14,124 nt of DNA from an uncultured Eubacteriales bacterium (GTDB lineage Bacteria; Bacillota; Clostridia; Oscillospirales; Acutalibacteraceae), in NCBI GenBank assembly GCA_900317795.1, contig ONIF01000018.1, forward strand, positions 1 through 14,124, given 5' to 3'. The position numbers were made by a program, and so were the translations under genes. This document shows, one piece after another, positions 7,048 through 14,124 of this stretch; the first letter of the stretch is position 1, and each line of letters starts with the position of its first letter. The notes beneath the pieces were generated by a model. It saw only the letters and a program-made list of their open reading frames with translations. It was not told the origin of the DNA and searched no databases.

Positions 7048-9048
7048 TCAGTCTGCTGCCGAAAATTCGGTGTTTGTTTCAAAGATGTCTGTGCTTTCGA
7101 TAACAGGTTCATCTATGGCTGTTTCGTCAGCAGGTTCATCAGACGTTATTTCTTCCATTCCGGGCTTGAAAATATTCTTTTCGGGTGTCTTTATCTTGAC
7201 AAATGCACAACTGTCACGAGGCATTACTACCTCATTTCCGTCAAGCACCGTTCCAAGCAATACCTCTCCGCCTGCAAATTCCTCGGGTACGGCAAATCTC
7301 ACTTCATGGTCGGCTGCATTGAATACACACATGAGTGTATCATTTTCATCTGAACGGATATATGACATGATTTGACCGTCTGAGTTATAGTCCATTATGT
7401 CGCCATCTCTCAGACATGAACACGCATGACGCATTTTTCCAAGTTCCCTATACCATTCAAGCAAATTTTTATCCTCTTTGCCCCACGGGAAAGTTCTCCT
7501 GTTAAACGGGTCTTTATAGCCCTCTACACCGACTTCATCTCCGTAGTATATGCATGGCACTCCGGGGAGTGTGTATAAAATACCGCTTGCTATTCTCATT
7601 CGTCTTAAACCATACTCCCTCTGTTCGGGTGAAAGCCTTGTTGAAGCCTGCCACTCTCTGCCTCTGCCATAAAGTTTTTCACCTGCAAGCAGGGTTATCA
7701 CTCTCTCCGTGTCATGCGTTCCCAAGTGATTCATCAATGAACGCAGTACGGGGCGGGGATAATTTTCAACTATCTTCATTATGTCCTCAAACATATACTT
7801 GCCGTTTCCAAAGTCCAAAAAGCCTAATATTGCATCTCTGAACGGATAGTTCATTACGCTGTCAAGTTCTTTTCCGTAGAGAAATCTTCTTCTTGAACCG
7901 TAACTGTGCTTGTTTGACGCATCTTCCCAGACCTCTCCCAAAAGCAACGCTTCGGGGTTCTCTGCCTTTATCGCTTCACGGATATACTCTATAAATTCAT
8001 CGGGCAATTCATCGGCAACGTCAAGACGCCAACCGCTGTTTCCGTTTCTTATCCACTTGCGGATAATGCCGTTTTCACCGTTGATGTACTCATTGAAAGA
8101 GTTGGAAAGTTCCTCCACTTCGGGCAGGGTGTCAAACCCCCACCATGAATTGTATATATTGGGCCAATGTATGAACTTATACCATGTATAGTACGGTGAT
8201 GACATGGAATTATATGCACCTACACTGTCATAACGTCCCTCACGGTTGAAATACTTGCTGTCACTGCCCGTATGACTGAATACACCGTCATTGATAATTC
8301 TTATGCCAAGCTTTTTCGCTTCTGCACAAAGCTCTTTAAAATCCTCCTCTGTGCCAAGAACGGGGTCTATTTTCTCATAGTCGCCCGTGTCATAACGGTG
8401 ATTGGAATAAGCCTCAAATATCGGATTCAAATATATGCACGTCACACCCAAGCTATGAAGATATGGCAACTTCATTGTAATTCCTTTCAAGTCCCCCTGA
8501 AAGAAGTCGGAATTTGTGACCATGCCGAATTCATTGAACTGCCAGTCGGGTATTCTGTCCCAGTCGGTCTGTATTTTCTTGTCGGGATATATACCGCTCT
8601 TTTTCTCCCCCGAAAAATAAAATCTGTCGGGGAATATCTGATACATGATACCGCCTGCAAGCCATTCGGGTGTCTTGAAATCAGCGTCATAACACGTAAG
8701 CTGAAATCTCGGTTCACATTCGCTCATGCCAAGGTAACCCTCACCAAATCCGCCTTTCATAATGTATTTTCTGCCTTCGCCCGTTTCCAGTCCGAAGTGA
8801 TACCAGTACAAACCTACTTTGTCAATTTTTGCGTCGCATTCCCATTTTTCATGGTCATCTCCTACCATGCCCGCCCAGAACATTCCATATACTTTTGTAT
8901 CTCCGTATATATCATCTTTGATTGATAAAAATGCACCTGTGCATTTCATATCTCTGGGTAAAACTATTTTAAAATGCATATCCGTGCCTGATGTGACCGC
9001 ACCCGTCGGATTGCGATATTCATTTATTCTTGAATTGAACATTCTCAT
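7048..9048 (-). CDS. Intracellular GH13 enzyme (cyclomaltodextrinase / neopullulanase-like)
   Basis: A 666-residue glycoside hydrolase with no signal peptide, so probably cytoplasmic, acting on imported maltodextrins. Residues 1-125 form an N-terminal beta-sandwich (CBM34-like by position). The barrel starts near 'GGIMYQIFPDRFY' and carries all four GH13 regions: DGVFSH (254-259), GWRLDVADE with nucleophile D343, GEVWED with E372, and THDTE with D446. The DVADE and GEVW forms are typical of neopullulanase, cyclomaltodextrinase and maltogenic amylases; the exact substrate cannot be fixed. Region I has Ser258 where Asn is usual. The last 36 or so residues are an acidic low-complexity tail. The start is ATG 9048, with AAGGAG (complement of 9059-9064) ten bases away. 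It has its own promoter although hflX lies only 76 bases upstream, and it converges with the secreted amylase gene. Confidence 0.93.
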   Translation of the reverse strand: MRMFNSRINEYRNPTGAVTSGTDMHFKIVLPRDMKCTGAFLSIKDDIYGDTKVYGMFWAGMVGDDHEKWECDAKIDKVGLYWYHFGLETGEGRKYIMKGGFGEGYLGMSECEPRFQLTCYDADFKTPEWLAGGIMYQIFPDRFYFSGEKKSGIYPDKKIQTDWDRIPDWQFNEFGMVTNSDFFQGDLKGITMKLPYLHSLGVTCIYLNPIFEAYSNHRYDTGDYEKIDPVLGTEEDFKELCAEAKKLGIRIINDGVFSHTGSDSKYFNREGRYDSVGAYNSMSSPYYTWYKFIHWPNIYNSWWGFDTLPEVEELSNSFNEYINGENGIIRKWIRNGNSGWRLDVADELPDEFIEYIREAIKAENPEALLLGEVWEDASNKHSYGSRRRFLYGKELDSVMNYPFRDAILGFLDFGNGKYMFEDIMKIVENYPRPVLRSLMNHLGTHDTERVITLLAGEKLYGRGREWQASTRLSPEQREYGLRRMRIASGILYTLPGVPCIYYGDEVGVEGYKDPFNRRTFPWGKEDKNLLEWYRELGKMRHACSCLRDGDIMDYNSDGQIMSYIRSDENDTLMCVFNAADHEVRFAVPEEFAGGEVLLGTVLDGNEVVMPRDSCAFVKIKTPEKNIFKPGMEEITSDEPADETAIDEPVIESTDIFETNTEFSAAD

Positions 9049-9084
9049 AGGTCCAAAGCTCCTTTATATCATATTTTGTATAAA

Positions 9085-9113
9085 ATTATATTCTTTTGTC
9101 ATATTTATGTCAA
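9085..9113 (-). promoter_or_regulatory. Full-consensus promoter of the intracellular GH13 gene
   Basis: On the minus strand, TTGACA (complement of 9108-9113) and TATAAT (complement of 9085-9090) are perfect matches with a 17-base spacer. The site lies in the short gap after hflX, so the GH13 gene can be expressed apart from hflX. No hairpin terminator for hflX was found in the gap, so readthrough is also possible. Confidence 0.85.
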
Positions 9114-9124
9114 GAAAAAAAGTG

Positions 9125-10378
9125 TTAAAAATTTGTACTATAATGCTCTATCAAGTGCCAGAGAGGCTCTTCCGCAACAGCCTCGACTTTTATTCCGTCT
9201 GCCGTATATTCCTCAGACTGCAACGCACCTGCTTTTCTCAAAGTCGCAATCACTCCTGCATTCTCAAACGGTACTAAAAGCGTAAATTTTCTCAGTCTTA
9301 CAGGCAAATTCTTCTCTATTGCACCAAGAAGTTCCTCTATGCCTGCACCCGTTTTTGCACATATTCTGACAGTTTCCCTGCCCATAGGCAAATCATCGGG
9401 ATTGCCCACCAAATCGCACTTATTAAATACAGATATTATCGGTCTGTCATTGCAGCCAAGCTCTGAAAGCAATTTATTGGTAACATCAAGGTGAAGTTCA
9501 AATTCCTCACTGGAAGCATCGCATACATTCAATATAATATCCGCCAATGCCGCTTCTTCCAGCGTGGATTTGAAAGCCTCTACCAGATGGTGAGGAAGTC
9601 GCCTTACCAATCCGACTGTATCTATCATCATGACAGATACACCGTTAGGCAGTTTCAATGCCCTTGAAGTCGGGTCAAGCGTTGCAAAAAGCTTGTTTTC
9701 CGACAAAACCCCTGCCTGCGTCAATGTATTCATCAAAGTTGACTTTCCCGCATTCGTATAGCCCACTATCGCAACTGTGATAATACCGTCTTTTTTACGC
9801 CTTGCACGAAGTTGTTCACGCCTGTTTGTCATTCTCGAAAGCTCTTCTTTAAGATATTCAATTTTTCTTCTGATGTGCCTTCTGTCCGTTTCCAGCTTGG
9901 TTTCACCCGGACCTCTCGTGCCGACACCTCCCCCCAATCTTGACATTTCCTTGCCCTTGCCCGATAATCTCGGCATAAGATACTTTAATTGTGCCAGCTC
10001 TACCTGTAATTTACCTTCATTTGTCTTTGCACGTATCGCAAATATATCCAGTATCAGCATAGTTCTGTCAATCGTTCTTACATCTGTTTCATTCTCAATA
10101 TTTCTTATCTGTGTAGGCGTCAGCTCGACATCAAACACGATAAAATCAATTTCATTCTGCTCACAAAACTCTTTGATTTCCTCAATTCTGCCCGAACCTA
10201 CACAAGTCGCTCCATCGGGCTTTTCACGTTTCTGCATCATGCTTGCAACAGGCTCTGCACCTGCACTCTTTACCAGTTCATACAGCTCTTTCATGGAACT
10301 TTCCGCATCATATTCTCCTGTATCTATGCCGACAAGCAATGCTCTCTGTATTTTCTCCGAATTATCATACATTTCCAC
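9125..10378 (-). CDS. hflX: Ribosome-associated GTPase HflX
   Basis: A 417-residue GTPase that binds the 50S subunit; in other bacteria HflX splits stalled or hibernating ribosomes under stress. The N-terminal domain has VGSGRIEEIKEF (60-71) and the helical stretch around ELAQLKYLMPRL (127-138). The glycine-rich linker GGGVGTRGPGETKLETDRR (149-167) is the family hallmark. The G domain shows G1 GYTNAGKS (206-213), G3 DTVG (253-256), G4 NKCD (319-322) and G5 CAKTG (340-344). A C-terminal domain completes the usual length. The start is uncertain: the GTG at 10378 has AAAGGA twelve bases upstream, and an ATG at 10372 is two codons later, so the difference is only two residues. It diverges from nadB and has its own extended -10 promoter. 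Confidence 0.96.
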   Translation of the reverse strand: MEMYDNSEKIQRALLVGIDTGEYDAESSMKELYELVKSAGAEPVASMMQKREKPDGATCVGSGRIEEIKEFCEQNEIDFIVFDVELTPTQIRNIENETDVRTIDRTMLILDIFAIRAKTNEGKLQVELAQLKYLMPRLSGKGKEMSRLGGGVGTRGPGETKLETDRRHIRRKIEYLKEELSRMTNRREQLRARRKKDGIITVAIVGYTNAGKSTLMNTLTQAGVLSENKLFATLDPTSRALKLPNGVSVMMIDTVGLVRRLPHHLVEAFKSTLEEAALADIILNVCDASSEEFELHLDVTNKLLSELGCNDRPIISVFNKCDLVGNPDDLPMGRETVRICAKTGAGIEELLGAIEKNLPVRLRKFTLLVPFENAGVIATLRKAGALQSEEYTADGIKVEAVAEEPLWHLIEHYSTNF

Positions 10379-10412
10379 TCTATCTCACTATCCTTTCCTT
10401 AAATATGCTCCT

Positions 10413-10441
10413 ATTATAACATAATTTTTTGCTTTTATAAA
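10413..10441 (-). promoter_or_regulatory. Promoter of hflX (extended -10)
   Basis: On the minus strand, TATAAT (complement of 10413-10418) is preceded by TGT (complement of 10419-10421). A weak -35, TTTATA, occupies the complement of 10436-10441 at a 17-base spacing. The predicted leader is about 28 bases. Confidence 0.65.
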
Positions 10442-10451
10442 GATAAAAATA

Positions 10452-10480
10452 TTGTTATTACAATAAATATGTGTTAAAAT
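10452..10480 (+). promoter_or_regulatory. Promoter of nadBC (extended -10)
   Basis: TTGTTA (10452-10457) and TAAAAT (10475-10480) are 17 bases apart, with TGT (10472-10474) before the -10. The leader from about 10487 to 10556 is roughly 70 bases, AT-rich, with no hairpin or riboswitch that I can recognise. The hflX and nadB promoters are back to back and do not overlap. Confidence 0.6.
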
Positions 10481-10556
10481 AATTTTATAAAAAATTTGTC
10501 GGAATTCGCTTGAAAAAATTAAATATATTAAAACTATTGAAAGAAGTTGATTTCTC

Positions 10557-12029
10557 ATGAAAAAAGAATATGATGTTCTTGTAGTAGGCTCGGGTGCGGC
10601 AGGATTGTATGCAGCTCTCCAATTTCCCGAAAACGTGCGTGTACTGATGATTTCAAAGCGTGAACTCACTCTCTCCAACTCCTCTCTTGCACAGGGCGGT
10701 GTAGCGGCTGTTCTCGACAAGTCCAACGACAACTTTAAGCTTCACATTGCAGACACCCTTATTGCAGGCAAATATAAAAACAATTTGCAGGCGATTGAAG
10801 TACTTGTTTCGGAAGGTCCCGACGACGTTATGAAACTCAAGGAAATGGGTGTTGCATTTGACTTAGATGCACAAGGTCACTTGCAGATGACTCTTGAAGC
10901 AGGACATTCCCGTCACAGAATCGTTCATCACAAGGACTCCACAGGCAAGGCAATCGTTGAAACCCTGCTCGAACAGGTACAGACACATAAAAATGTTGAA
11001 ATCCTTGACCATACCATGCTTTATAAACTCGAAAAAGCCGAAAACGGCTTTATGGCAGGTCTTTTGCTTAGTGACGGTACATCAAAAATAATTGCCGCTC
11101 ATTATTGTATCATGGCATCGGGCGGTATCGGTCGTGTATATCAATATACCACAAACTCCGCTATTGCAACAGGTGACGGCATTACTCTTGCCTATATGCT
11201 CGGGGCAAGAATTAAAAACCTCAGTCTGATACAATTCCACCCCACTGCATTCGCTGCCGAAAATGACAGAGAAAGATTTTTGATAAGTGAAGCTGTTCGT
11301 GGAGAGGGTGCGGTTTTGCTCAACTGTGACGGTGAGAGATTTGCCGAAAAATATGATAAACGTGGAGAACTTGCCCCCAGAGATGTCGTTTCCAATGCCA
11401 TCATGCTTGAATCACGTGCAAAGGGAAATGAAAAATTCTATCTTGATATAACGCATAAAGACCCCGAATTTGTTAAAAACCGTTTCCCGATGATATACGA
11501 AAAGTGCCTTGAAGAAAATATTGATATTACCAAACAATGGATACCCGTTTTTCCGTGTCAGCACTATTTAATGGGCGGCATAGATGTAGATTTGTATGCA
11601 AGAACTACCGTTGACAGACTGTATGCCGCAGGCGAATGCTCCCATACAGGCGTACACGGTGCAAACAGGCTTGCAAGCAATTCACTTTTGGAGGCTCTCG
11701 TATTCTCACGCAGGGCGGCTAATGACATTACCAAACGCCTTGCAACCGAAAATAATGCACCTTTCGGCGACTTCCCCGAAACTGAAAATCTCAATGGAAA
11801 AGAACTTCCGCACGGTTTCCGTACAGAGATAAGGAAAATCATGCAGGATTGTCATTTTGTCATTCCAAAGCCCGAAAATGTCCCCGCAGGTCTTGCACGT
11901 TCAAGGGAAATTCTCGATAACATCAACAACGGCGGTTACACTGTCAATCAGGACTTTGTAGAGGCAAGAAGTCTTGCAACAGTTGCCTGCATTGTTTTAC
12001 AGGAGGCTCTCGAAAATGATACTAAATAA
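10557..12029 (+). CDS. nadB: L-aspartate oxidase NadB (short C-terminus)
   Basis: A 490-residue flavoprotein that oxidises L-aspartate to iminoaspartate, the first step of NAD synthesis from aspartate. The FAD-binding motif GSGAAG (11-16) is near the N-terminus. SSLAQGGVAA, EAGHSRHRIVH, QFHPTAF, APRDVV, CQHYLMGGI and GANRLASNSLLEA follow in family order and supply the substrate-contacting His and Arg residues of this family. The protein stops after 'ALENDTK' and lacks the C-terminal segment with the SRG-x-H-x-R-x-D-like motif that NadB proteins usually end with. No frameshift is evident: neither other frame encodes that motif there. The ATG at 10557 has only a weak purine-rich ribosome site (around 10539-10546). 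The 3' end overlaps nadC by 14 bases. nadA, the partner quinolinate synthase gene, is not in the window. Confidence 0.95.
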   Translation: MKKEYDVLVVGSGAAGLYAALQFPENVRVLMISKRELTLSNSSLAQGGVAAVLDKSNDNFKLHIADTLIAGKYKNNLQAIEVLVSEGPDDVMKLKEMGVAFDLDAQGHLQMTLEAGHSRHRIVHHKDSTGKAIVETLLEQVQTHKNVEILDHTMLYKLEKAENGFMAGLLLSDGTSKIIAAHYCIMASGGIGRVYQYTTNSAIATGDGITLAYMLGARIKNLSLIQFHPTAFAAENDRERFLISEAVRGEGAVLLNCDGERFAEKYDKRGELAPRDVVSNAIMLESRAKGNEKFYLDITHKDPEFVKNRFPMIYEKCLEENIDITKQWIPVFPCQHYLMGGIDVDLYARTTVDRLYAAGECSHTGVHGANRLASNSLLEALVFSRRAANDITKRLATENNAPFGDFPETENLNGKELPHGFRTEIRKIMQDCHFVIPKPENVPAGLARSREILDNINNGGYTVNQDFVEARSLATVACIVLQEALENDTK

Positions 12030-12852
12030 AATTTACGTTGATAATATCATCAAAACCGCACTTTTGGAGGACATAAACTACTGTGACGTTACAACGGATT
12101 ATTTAATTCCTGCCGAACAGAACGGCAAAGCGGAATTTGTTTCAAAGGCTGACGGCATTGTGTGCGGTACGGAAATCGCTGTAAGAGTTTTTCAGATACT
12201 TGATGAGAACATCTCTTTTGAAATTCTTAAAAAAGACGGTGAAGAAGTGAAAAAAGGCGATTTAATTCTTACTGTGAAAGGCAAGACTGCCGTTTTGCTG
12301 AAAGGCGAGAGAACGGCTTTAAATCTCATTCAGCACATGAGCGGAATTTCCACTGCCTCAAACAAATATGCCAAAATCGTGGAGGGTACAAATGCAAGCA
12401 TTGCCGATACAAGAAAAACTCTCCCGGGACTTCGCCCTCTCCAGAAATATGCCGTTATGACGGGCGGGGCAAAAAATCACCGTTACAATCTTTCAGACGC
12501 TGCCATGCTGAAAGATAATCACATTGACGCAGCAGGCGGTATTACAGCGGCAATTACAAAACTCCGTTCCAAAATCGGTCACATGACCAAAATTGAAGTC
12601 GAAACAAGAAATCTTGACGAATTGCAGGAAGCACTTGACGCAAAAGCTGACATCATCATGCTTGACAATATGTCACCCGAACTCATGAAAAAAGCTGTTG
12701 AAATTACAAATAAACGTGCCGTTTTGGAAGCATCGGGCGGTATTACAGATGAAACTTTAAGAGCCGTTGCCGAAAGCGGTGTAGATATAATCTCAGTCGG
12801 TGCATTGACGCACTCCGTAAAAGCCTTTGATATTTCCATGTACATAAAATAA
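12016..12852 (+). CDS. nadC: Nicotinate-nucleotide pyrophosphorylase (carboxylating) NadC
   Basis: A 278-residue enzyme that converts quinolinate and PRPP to nicotinate mononucleotide. Typical segments are ALLEDINYCDVTTDYL near the N-terminus, GERTALN with R99, DTRKTLPGLR (131-140) with R133 and K134, NHRYNLSDAAMLKDNHI with H155, R156 and K166, IEVE, IMLDN and LEASGGI toward the C-terminus. Length matches the family. The ATG at 12016 was chosen because a perfect AGGAGG (12001-12006) lies nine bases upstream inside nadB; an upstream in-frame start at 11974 would add residues unlike the family. The 14-base overlap with nadB implies translational coupling, so the two enzymes are probably made together. 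A hairpin follows the stop. Confidence 0.96.
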   Translation: MILNKIYVDNIIKTALLEDINYCDVTTDYLIPAEQNGKAEFVSKADGIVCGTEIAVRVFQILDENISFEILKKDGEEVKKGDLILTVKGKTAVLLKGERTALNLIQHMSGISTASNKYAKIVEGTNASIADTRKTLPGLRPLQKYAVMTGGAKNHRYNLSDAAMLKDNHIDAAGGITAAITKLRSKIGHMTKIEVETRNLDELQEALDAKADIIMLDNMSPELMKKAVEITNKRAVLEASGGITDETLRAVAESGVDIISVGALTHSVKAFDISMYIK

Positions 12853-12895
12853 AAAAACTCTCCGTCGGAAAAGCTCAAAATTCTGACGGAGAGTT
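12851..12895. terminator. Shared hairpin between convergent nadC and pgeF
   Basis: The arms 12856-12870 and 12881-12895 pair over 15 positions with one G-T wobble around a 10-base loop. On the minus strand it is followed by seven T residues (complement of 12851-12857), a clear terminator for pgeF. On the plus strand the downstream sequence is only T-rich, so stopping of nadC there is likely weaker. Confidence 0.8.
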
Positions 12896-12910
12896 ATAAA
12901 ATATTTATTT

Positions 12911-13741
12911 TTATATTATACTCATCATGGCAACAAGTCCCCCACGCTTACCGTTGCTTGCACGGTGGGAGTATAATAGACCGCTGTTGCATTTTGTGCA
13001 GACATCGCTTATAGATATATTGATACTTAAAAGCCCTGCTTCCAACAGCATACGTCTGTTGGTTTCTTTGAGGTCTATCATGTATTTTCCGTGACCGAGA
13101 TTTTTTGTGAAATAGGCAGGCTTCAATTCCGTAAGAGAGGCAAATTCTTCATATACGGGAGTATCCACTTCATAACAACAAAAACTTATCGCAGGTCCTA
13201 CTACACATATAATATCACTTGGGTCGCAGCCGTAATTTTTAGTCATCACTTCAACTGTTTCTTCACCGATTTTTCCGACAGTACCTCTCCAGCCTGCATG
13301 GGCAAGGGCTATCACCTTTTTTTCGGGGTCGGCAAAAAATAACGGTGTGCAGTCTGCATAGTGGGTTACAAGCGTCACACCAGGCTCATTTGTGACAAGT
13401 GCGTCAACACTCGGCATATCGTGTTCACGGTATATCCCTATACCGCAATCAGCTTTTGTCACACACCTTACATTTGTGTGATGGTCCTGTGACGAACTGA
13501 CAAGCGTGTTATAGTCAAAGCCTGCCGCATTGCAGAAAATTTGATAGTTTTCCGTGACGTTTTCGGGAACGTCACCTCTCTTGAAATTGAGATTCATGGA
13601 TTTAAATTCATCTGTACTGATACCGCCTATGCGTGTAGAGAAAGCGTGTCTGACGAAATCAAGCTGTGAAAGTGACGGAAATGTGAGAAAACCCACTCCG
13701 TCAACAAAATTCAAGTCTGTATTTTTACTTTTAAATATCAT
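12911..13741 (-). CDS. pgeF: Peptidoglycan editing factor PgeF / YlmD-YfiH multicopper-like family
   Basis: A 276-residue cytoplasmic protein of the former 'laccase domain' family (YlmD, YfiH, DUF152). Members are reported to act as purine nucleoside phosphorylases or deaminases and, as PgeF in E. coli, to keep UDP-MurNAc peptide synthesis accurate. Visible signatures are HAFSTRIGGIS near the N-terminus, SSSQDHHTNV, HYADCTPLFF, ALAHAGWRGT and CYEVD. The His of SQDHH, the Cys of ADC and the His of HAGWRG form the usual metal-binding set. The C-terminal 'CTKCNSGLLYSHRASNGKRGG' region, given here only as a landmark, is also typical. The start is ATG 13741, with AGAGGG (complement of 13750-13755) eight bases away; a longer frame from 13828 adds a hydrophobic stretch foreign to the family. 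It diverges from the Cys4 gene across 43 bases. Confidence 0.93.
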   Translation of the reverse strand: MIFKSKNTDLNFVDGVGFLTFPSLSQLDFVRHAFSTRIGGISTDEFKSMNLNFKRGDVPENVTENYQIFCNAAGFDYNTLVSSSQDHHTNVRCVTKADCGIGIYREHDMPSVDALVTNEPGVTLVTHYADCTPLFFADPEKKVIALAHAGWRGTVGKIGEETVEVMTKNYGCDPSDIICVVGPAISFCCYEVDTPVYEEFASLTELKPAYFTKNLGHGKYMIDLKETNRRMLLEAGLLSINISISDVCTKCNSGLLYSHRASNGKRGGLVAMMSII

Positions 13742-13784
13742 CTTTTTAGCCCTCTGGAAAAATTTTTTTGAAAGGAAATTGATT

Positions 13785-14006
13785 ATGCTTAAAATATTCA
13801 ACAAGAAAAAGCTTTTCGGAAATAACATACCTCCAAGCTGTGAATATTGTCGTTTTTACGAAAAAAATACCGGTGGCAAATCGGATTGTGCATACGGTAC
13901 AGTTAGTGAAGATACCTGTAAAAAGTATGAATACGATCCCCTCAAGAGAGAACCGAAAACTGCACCGGCTCTTCCAAAATTCACCGCCGATGATTTTACG
14001 CTGTGA
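13785..14006 (+). CDS. Small Cys4 protein of unknown function
   Basis: A 73-residue protein, starting at ATG 13785 with AAAGGA (13771-13776) eight bases upstream. Four cysteines (C19, C22, C35, C45) with a CxxC start suggest a small metal-binding knuckle; zinc is most likely, though an iron-sulfur site is not excluded. The C-terminus carries YDPLKREP and a 'PALPKFTADDFTL' ending, which I recall from uncharacterised small proteins common in Oscillospiraceae and other Clostridia. There is no signal peptide or membrane span. It diverges from pgeF with only 43 bases between the starts, so any promoter must overlap one of the coding regions; none is obvious. It ends seven bases before the stop of the convergent gene at the window edge, with no terminator between them. 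Confidence 0.85.
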   Translation: MLKIFNKKKLFGNNIPPSCEYCRFYEKNTGGKSDCAYGTVSEDTCKKYEYDPLKREPKTAPALPKFTADDFTL

Positions 14007-14013
14007 GTTGGGA

Positions 14014-14124
14014 TTAAGCTTTTTCCTCTGCGAGAGCCTCGGCAGCAAGCTCGATAACTGCCGTACAATGCGGGCAGCGTGTTGCAGCTATGTCTATTTC
14101 GCTTATGCAGAAAGGACACTTCTT
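14014..14124 (-). CDS. mscL: C-terminal zinc ribbon of a truncated gene, probably MscL
   Basis: Only the last 36 codons and the stop are in the window; the gene continues beyond position 14124. The visible part starts KKCPFCISEIDIAATRCPHC and ends in an alanine- and glutamate-rich tail. Two CPxC knuckles ten residues apart form a zinc ribbon. From memory, this ribbon with 'ATRCPHCT' is found at the C-terminus of large-conductance mechanosensitive channels (MscL) in many Clostridia. The channel domain itself is not visible, so the assignment depends on this tail alone; another zinc-ribbon protein is possible. The gene converges on the Cys4 gene with a seven-base gap. Confidence 0.55.
   Translation of the reverse strand, partial: KKCPFCISEIDIAATRCPHCTAVIELAAEALAEEKA

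Noticed and set aside
8272..8925. A 217-codon plus-strand frame inside the minus-strand GH13 gene
   Set aside because: It overlaps a gene with all catalytic motifs and shows no domain, ribosome site or promoter of its own.
9049..9124. Terminator between hflX and the GH13 gene
   Set aside because: The gap holds a promoter and A/T runs but no inverted repeat able to form a stable stem.
9777..10424. A 215-codon plus-strand frame opposite hflX
   Set aside because: Its serine- and isoleucine-rich product is the typical shadow of the hflX coding strand.
10487..10556. Riboswitch in the nadB leader
   Set aside because: The 70-base leader is AT-rich with no stable hairpin or known NAD-related motif that I can see.
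11974..12015. Upstream start for nadC
   Set aside because: The added 14 residues do not resemble NadC, and the AGGAGG at 12001 points to the ATG at 12016.
13742..13828. Longer N-terminus for PgeF with a hydrophobic segment that could look like a membrane anchor
   Set aside because: It overlaps the ribosome sites of both divergent genes, and AGAGGG is correctly placed for the ATG at 13741.

Overview
The window reads as a chromosomal segment of a low-GC, Gram-positive anaerobe of the Clostridia, most likely a gut Ruminococcus or another Oscillospiraceae member. That is inference from gene content: AT-rich intergenic DNA, strong AGGAGG-type ribosome sites, a secreted AmyE-type amylase with a starch-binding module and a wall-sorting-like tail, a small four-cysteine protein of a type common in these bacteria, and what looks like MscL with a zinc-ribbon tail. 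No rRNA, tRNA, CRISPR array, insertion sequence or phage gene was seen.

Layout, left to right. (1) 134-397 encodes a small winged-helix-like protein with its own promoter and terminator. (2) 521-4082 is a compact five-gene operon behind a full-consensus promoter: a YtrA-type GntR repressor, an ABC ATPase, two ABC-2 type permeases and a CPBP (Abi) membrane protein. All junctions are overlapping or nearly so, and a terminator follows. It resembles the Ytr/Bcr-type exporters linked to cell-envelope stress or peptide antibiotics. (3) 4256-6958 is a 900-residue secreted alpha-amylase carrying CBM26 and X25-like modules, a Pro/Ser/Glu stalk, a perfect Thr-Asn repeat and a noncanonical wall anchor. 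(4) Convergent to it on the minus strand is a cytoplasmic GH13 enzyme (7048-9048), separated by a bidirectional terminator. The two suggest a division of labour: surface starch hydrolysis, then intracellular processing of imported maltodextrins. No sugar transporter is in the window. (5) hflX (9125-10378, minus) lies upstream of that GH13 gene.

(6) nadB-nadC (10557-12852) diverge from hflX and overlap by 14 bases. They make quinolinate from aspartate (together with NadA, absent here) and turn it into nicotinate mononucleotide. NadB ends before the C-terminal motif usual in the family. (7) pgeF (12911-13741, minus) converges on nadC across a shared hairpin. (8) A 73-residue Cys4 protein diverges from pgeF. 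The window ends in the C-terminus of a minus-strand gene, probably mscL.

Two promoter styles recur. Two promoters have full TTGACA/TATAAT consensus (GntR operon, intracellular GH13). Four others have a weak -35 and a TGT-TANAAT extended -10 (first gene, amylase, hflX, nadBC).

Nothing here is clearly a new system. The best leads are the regulator-transporter-CPBP cassette with its candidate operator, the dyad on the amylase promoter, the Thr-Asn repeat with signs of DNA-level duplication, the shortened NadB and the Cys4 protein.
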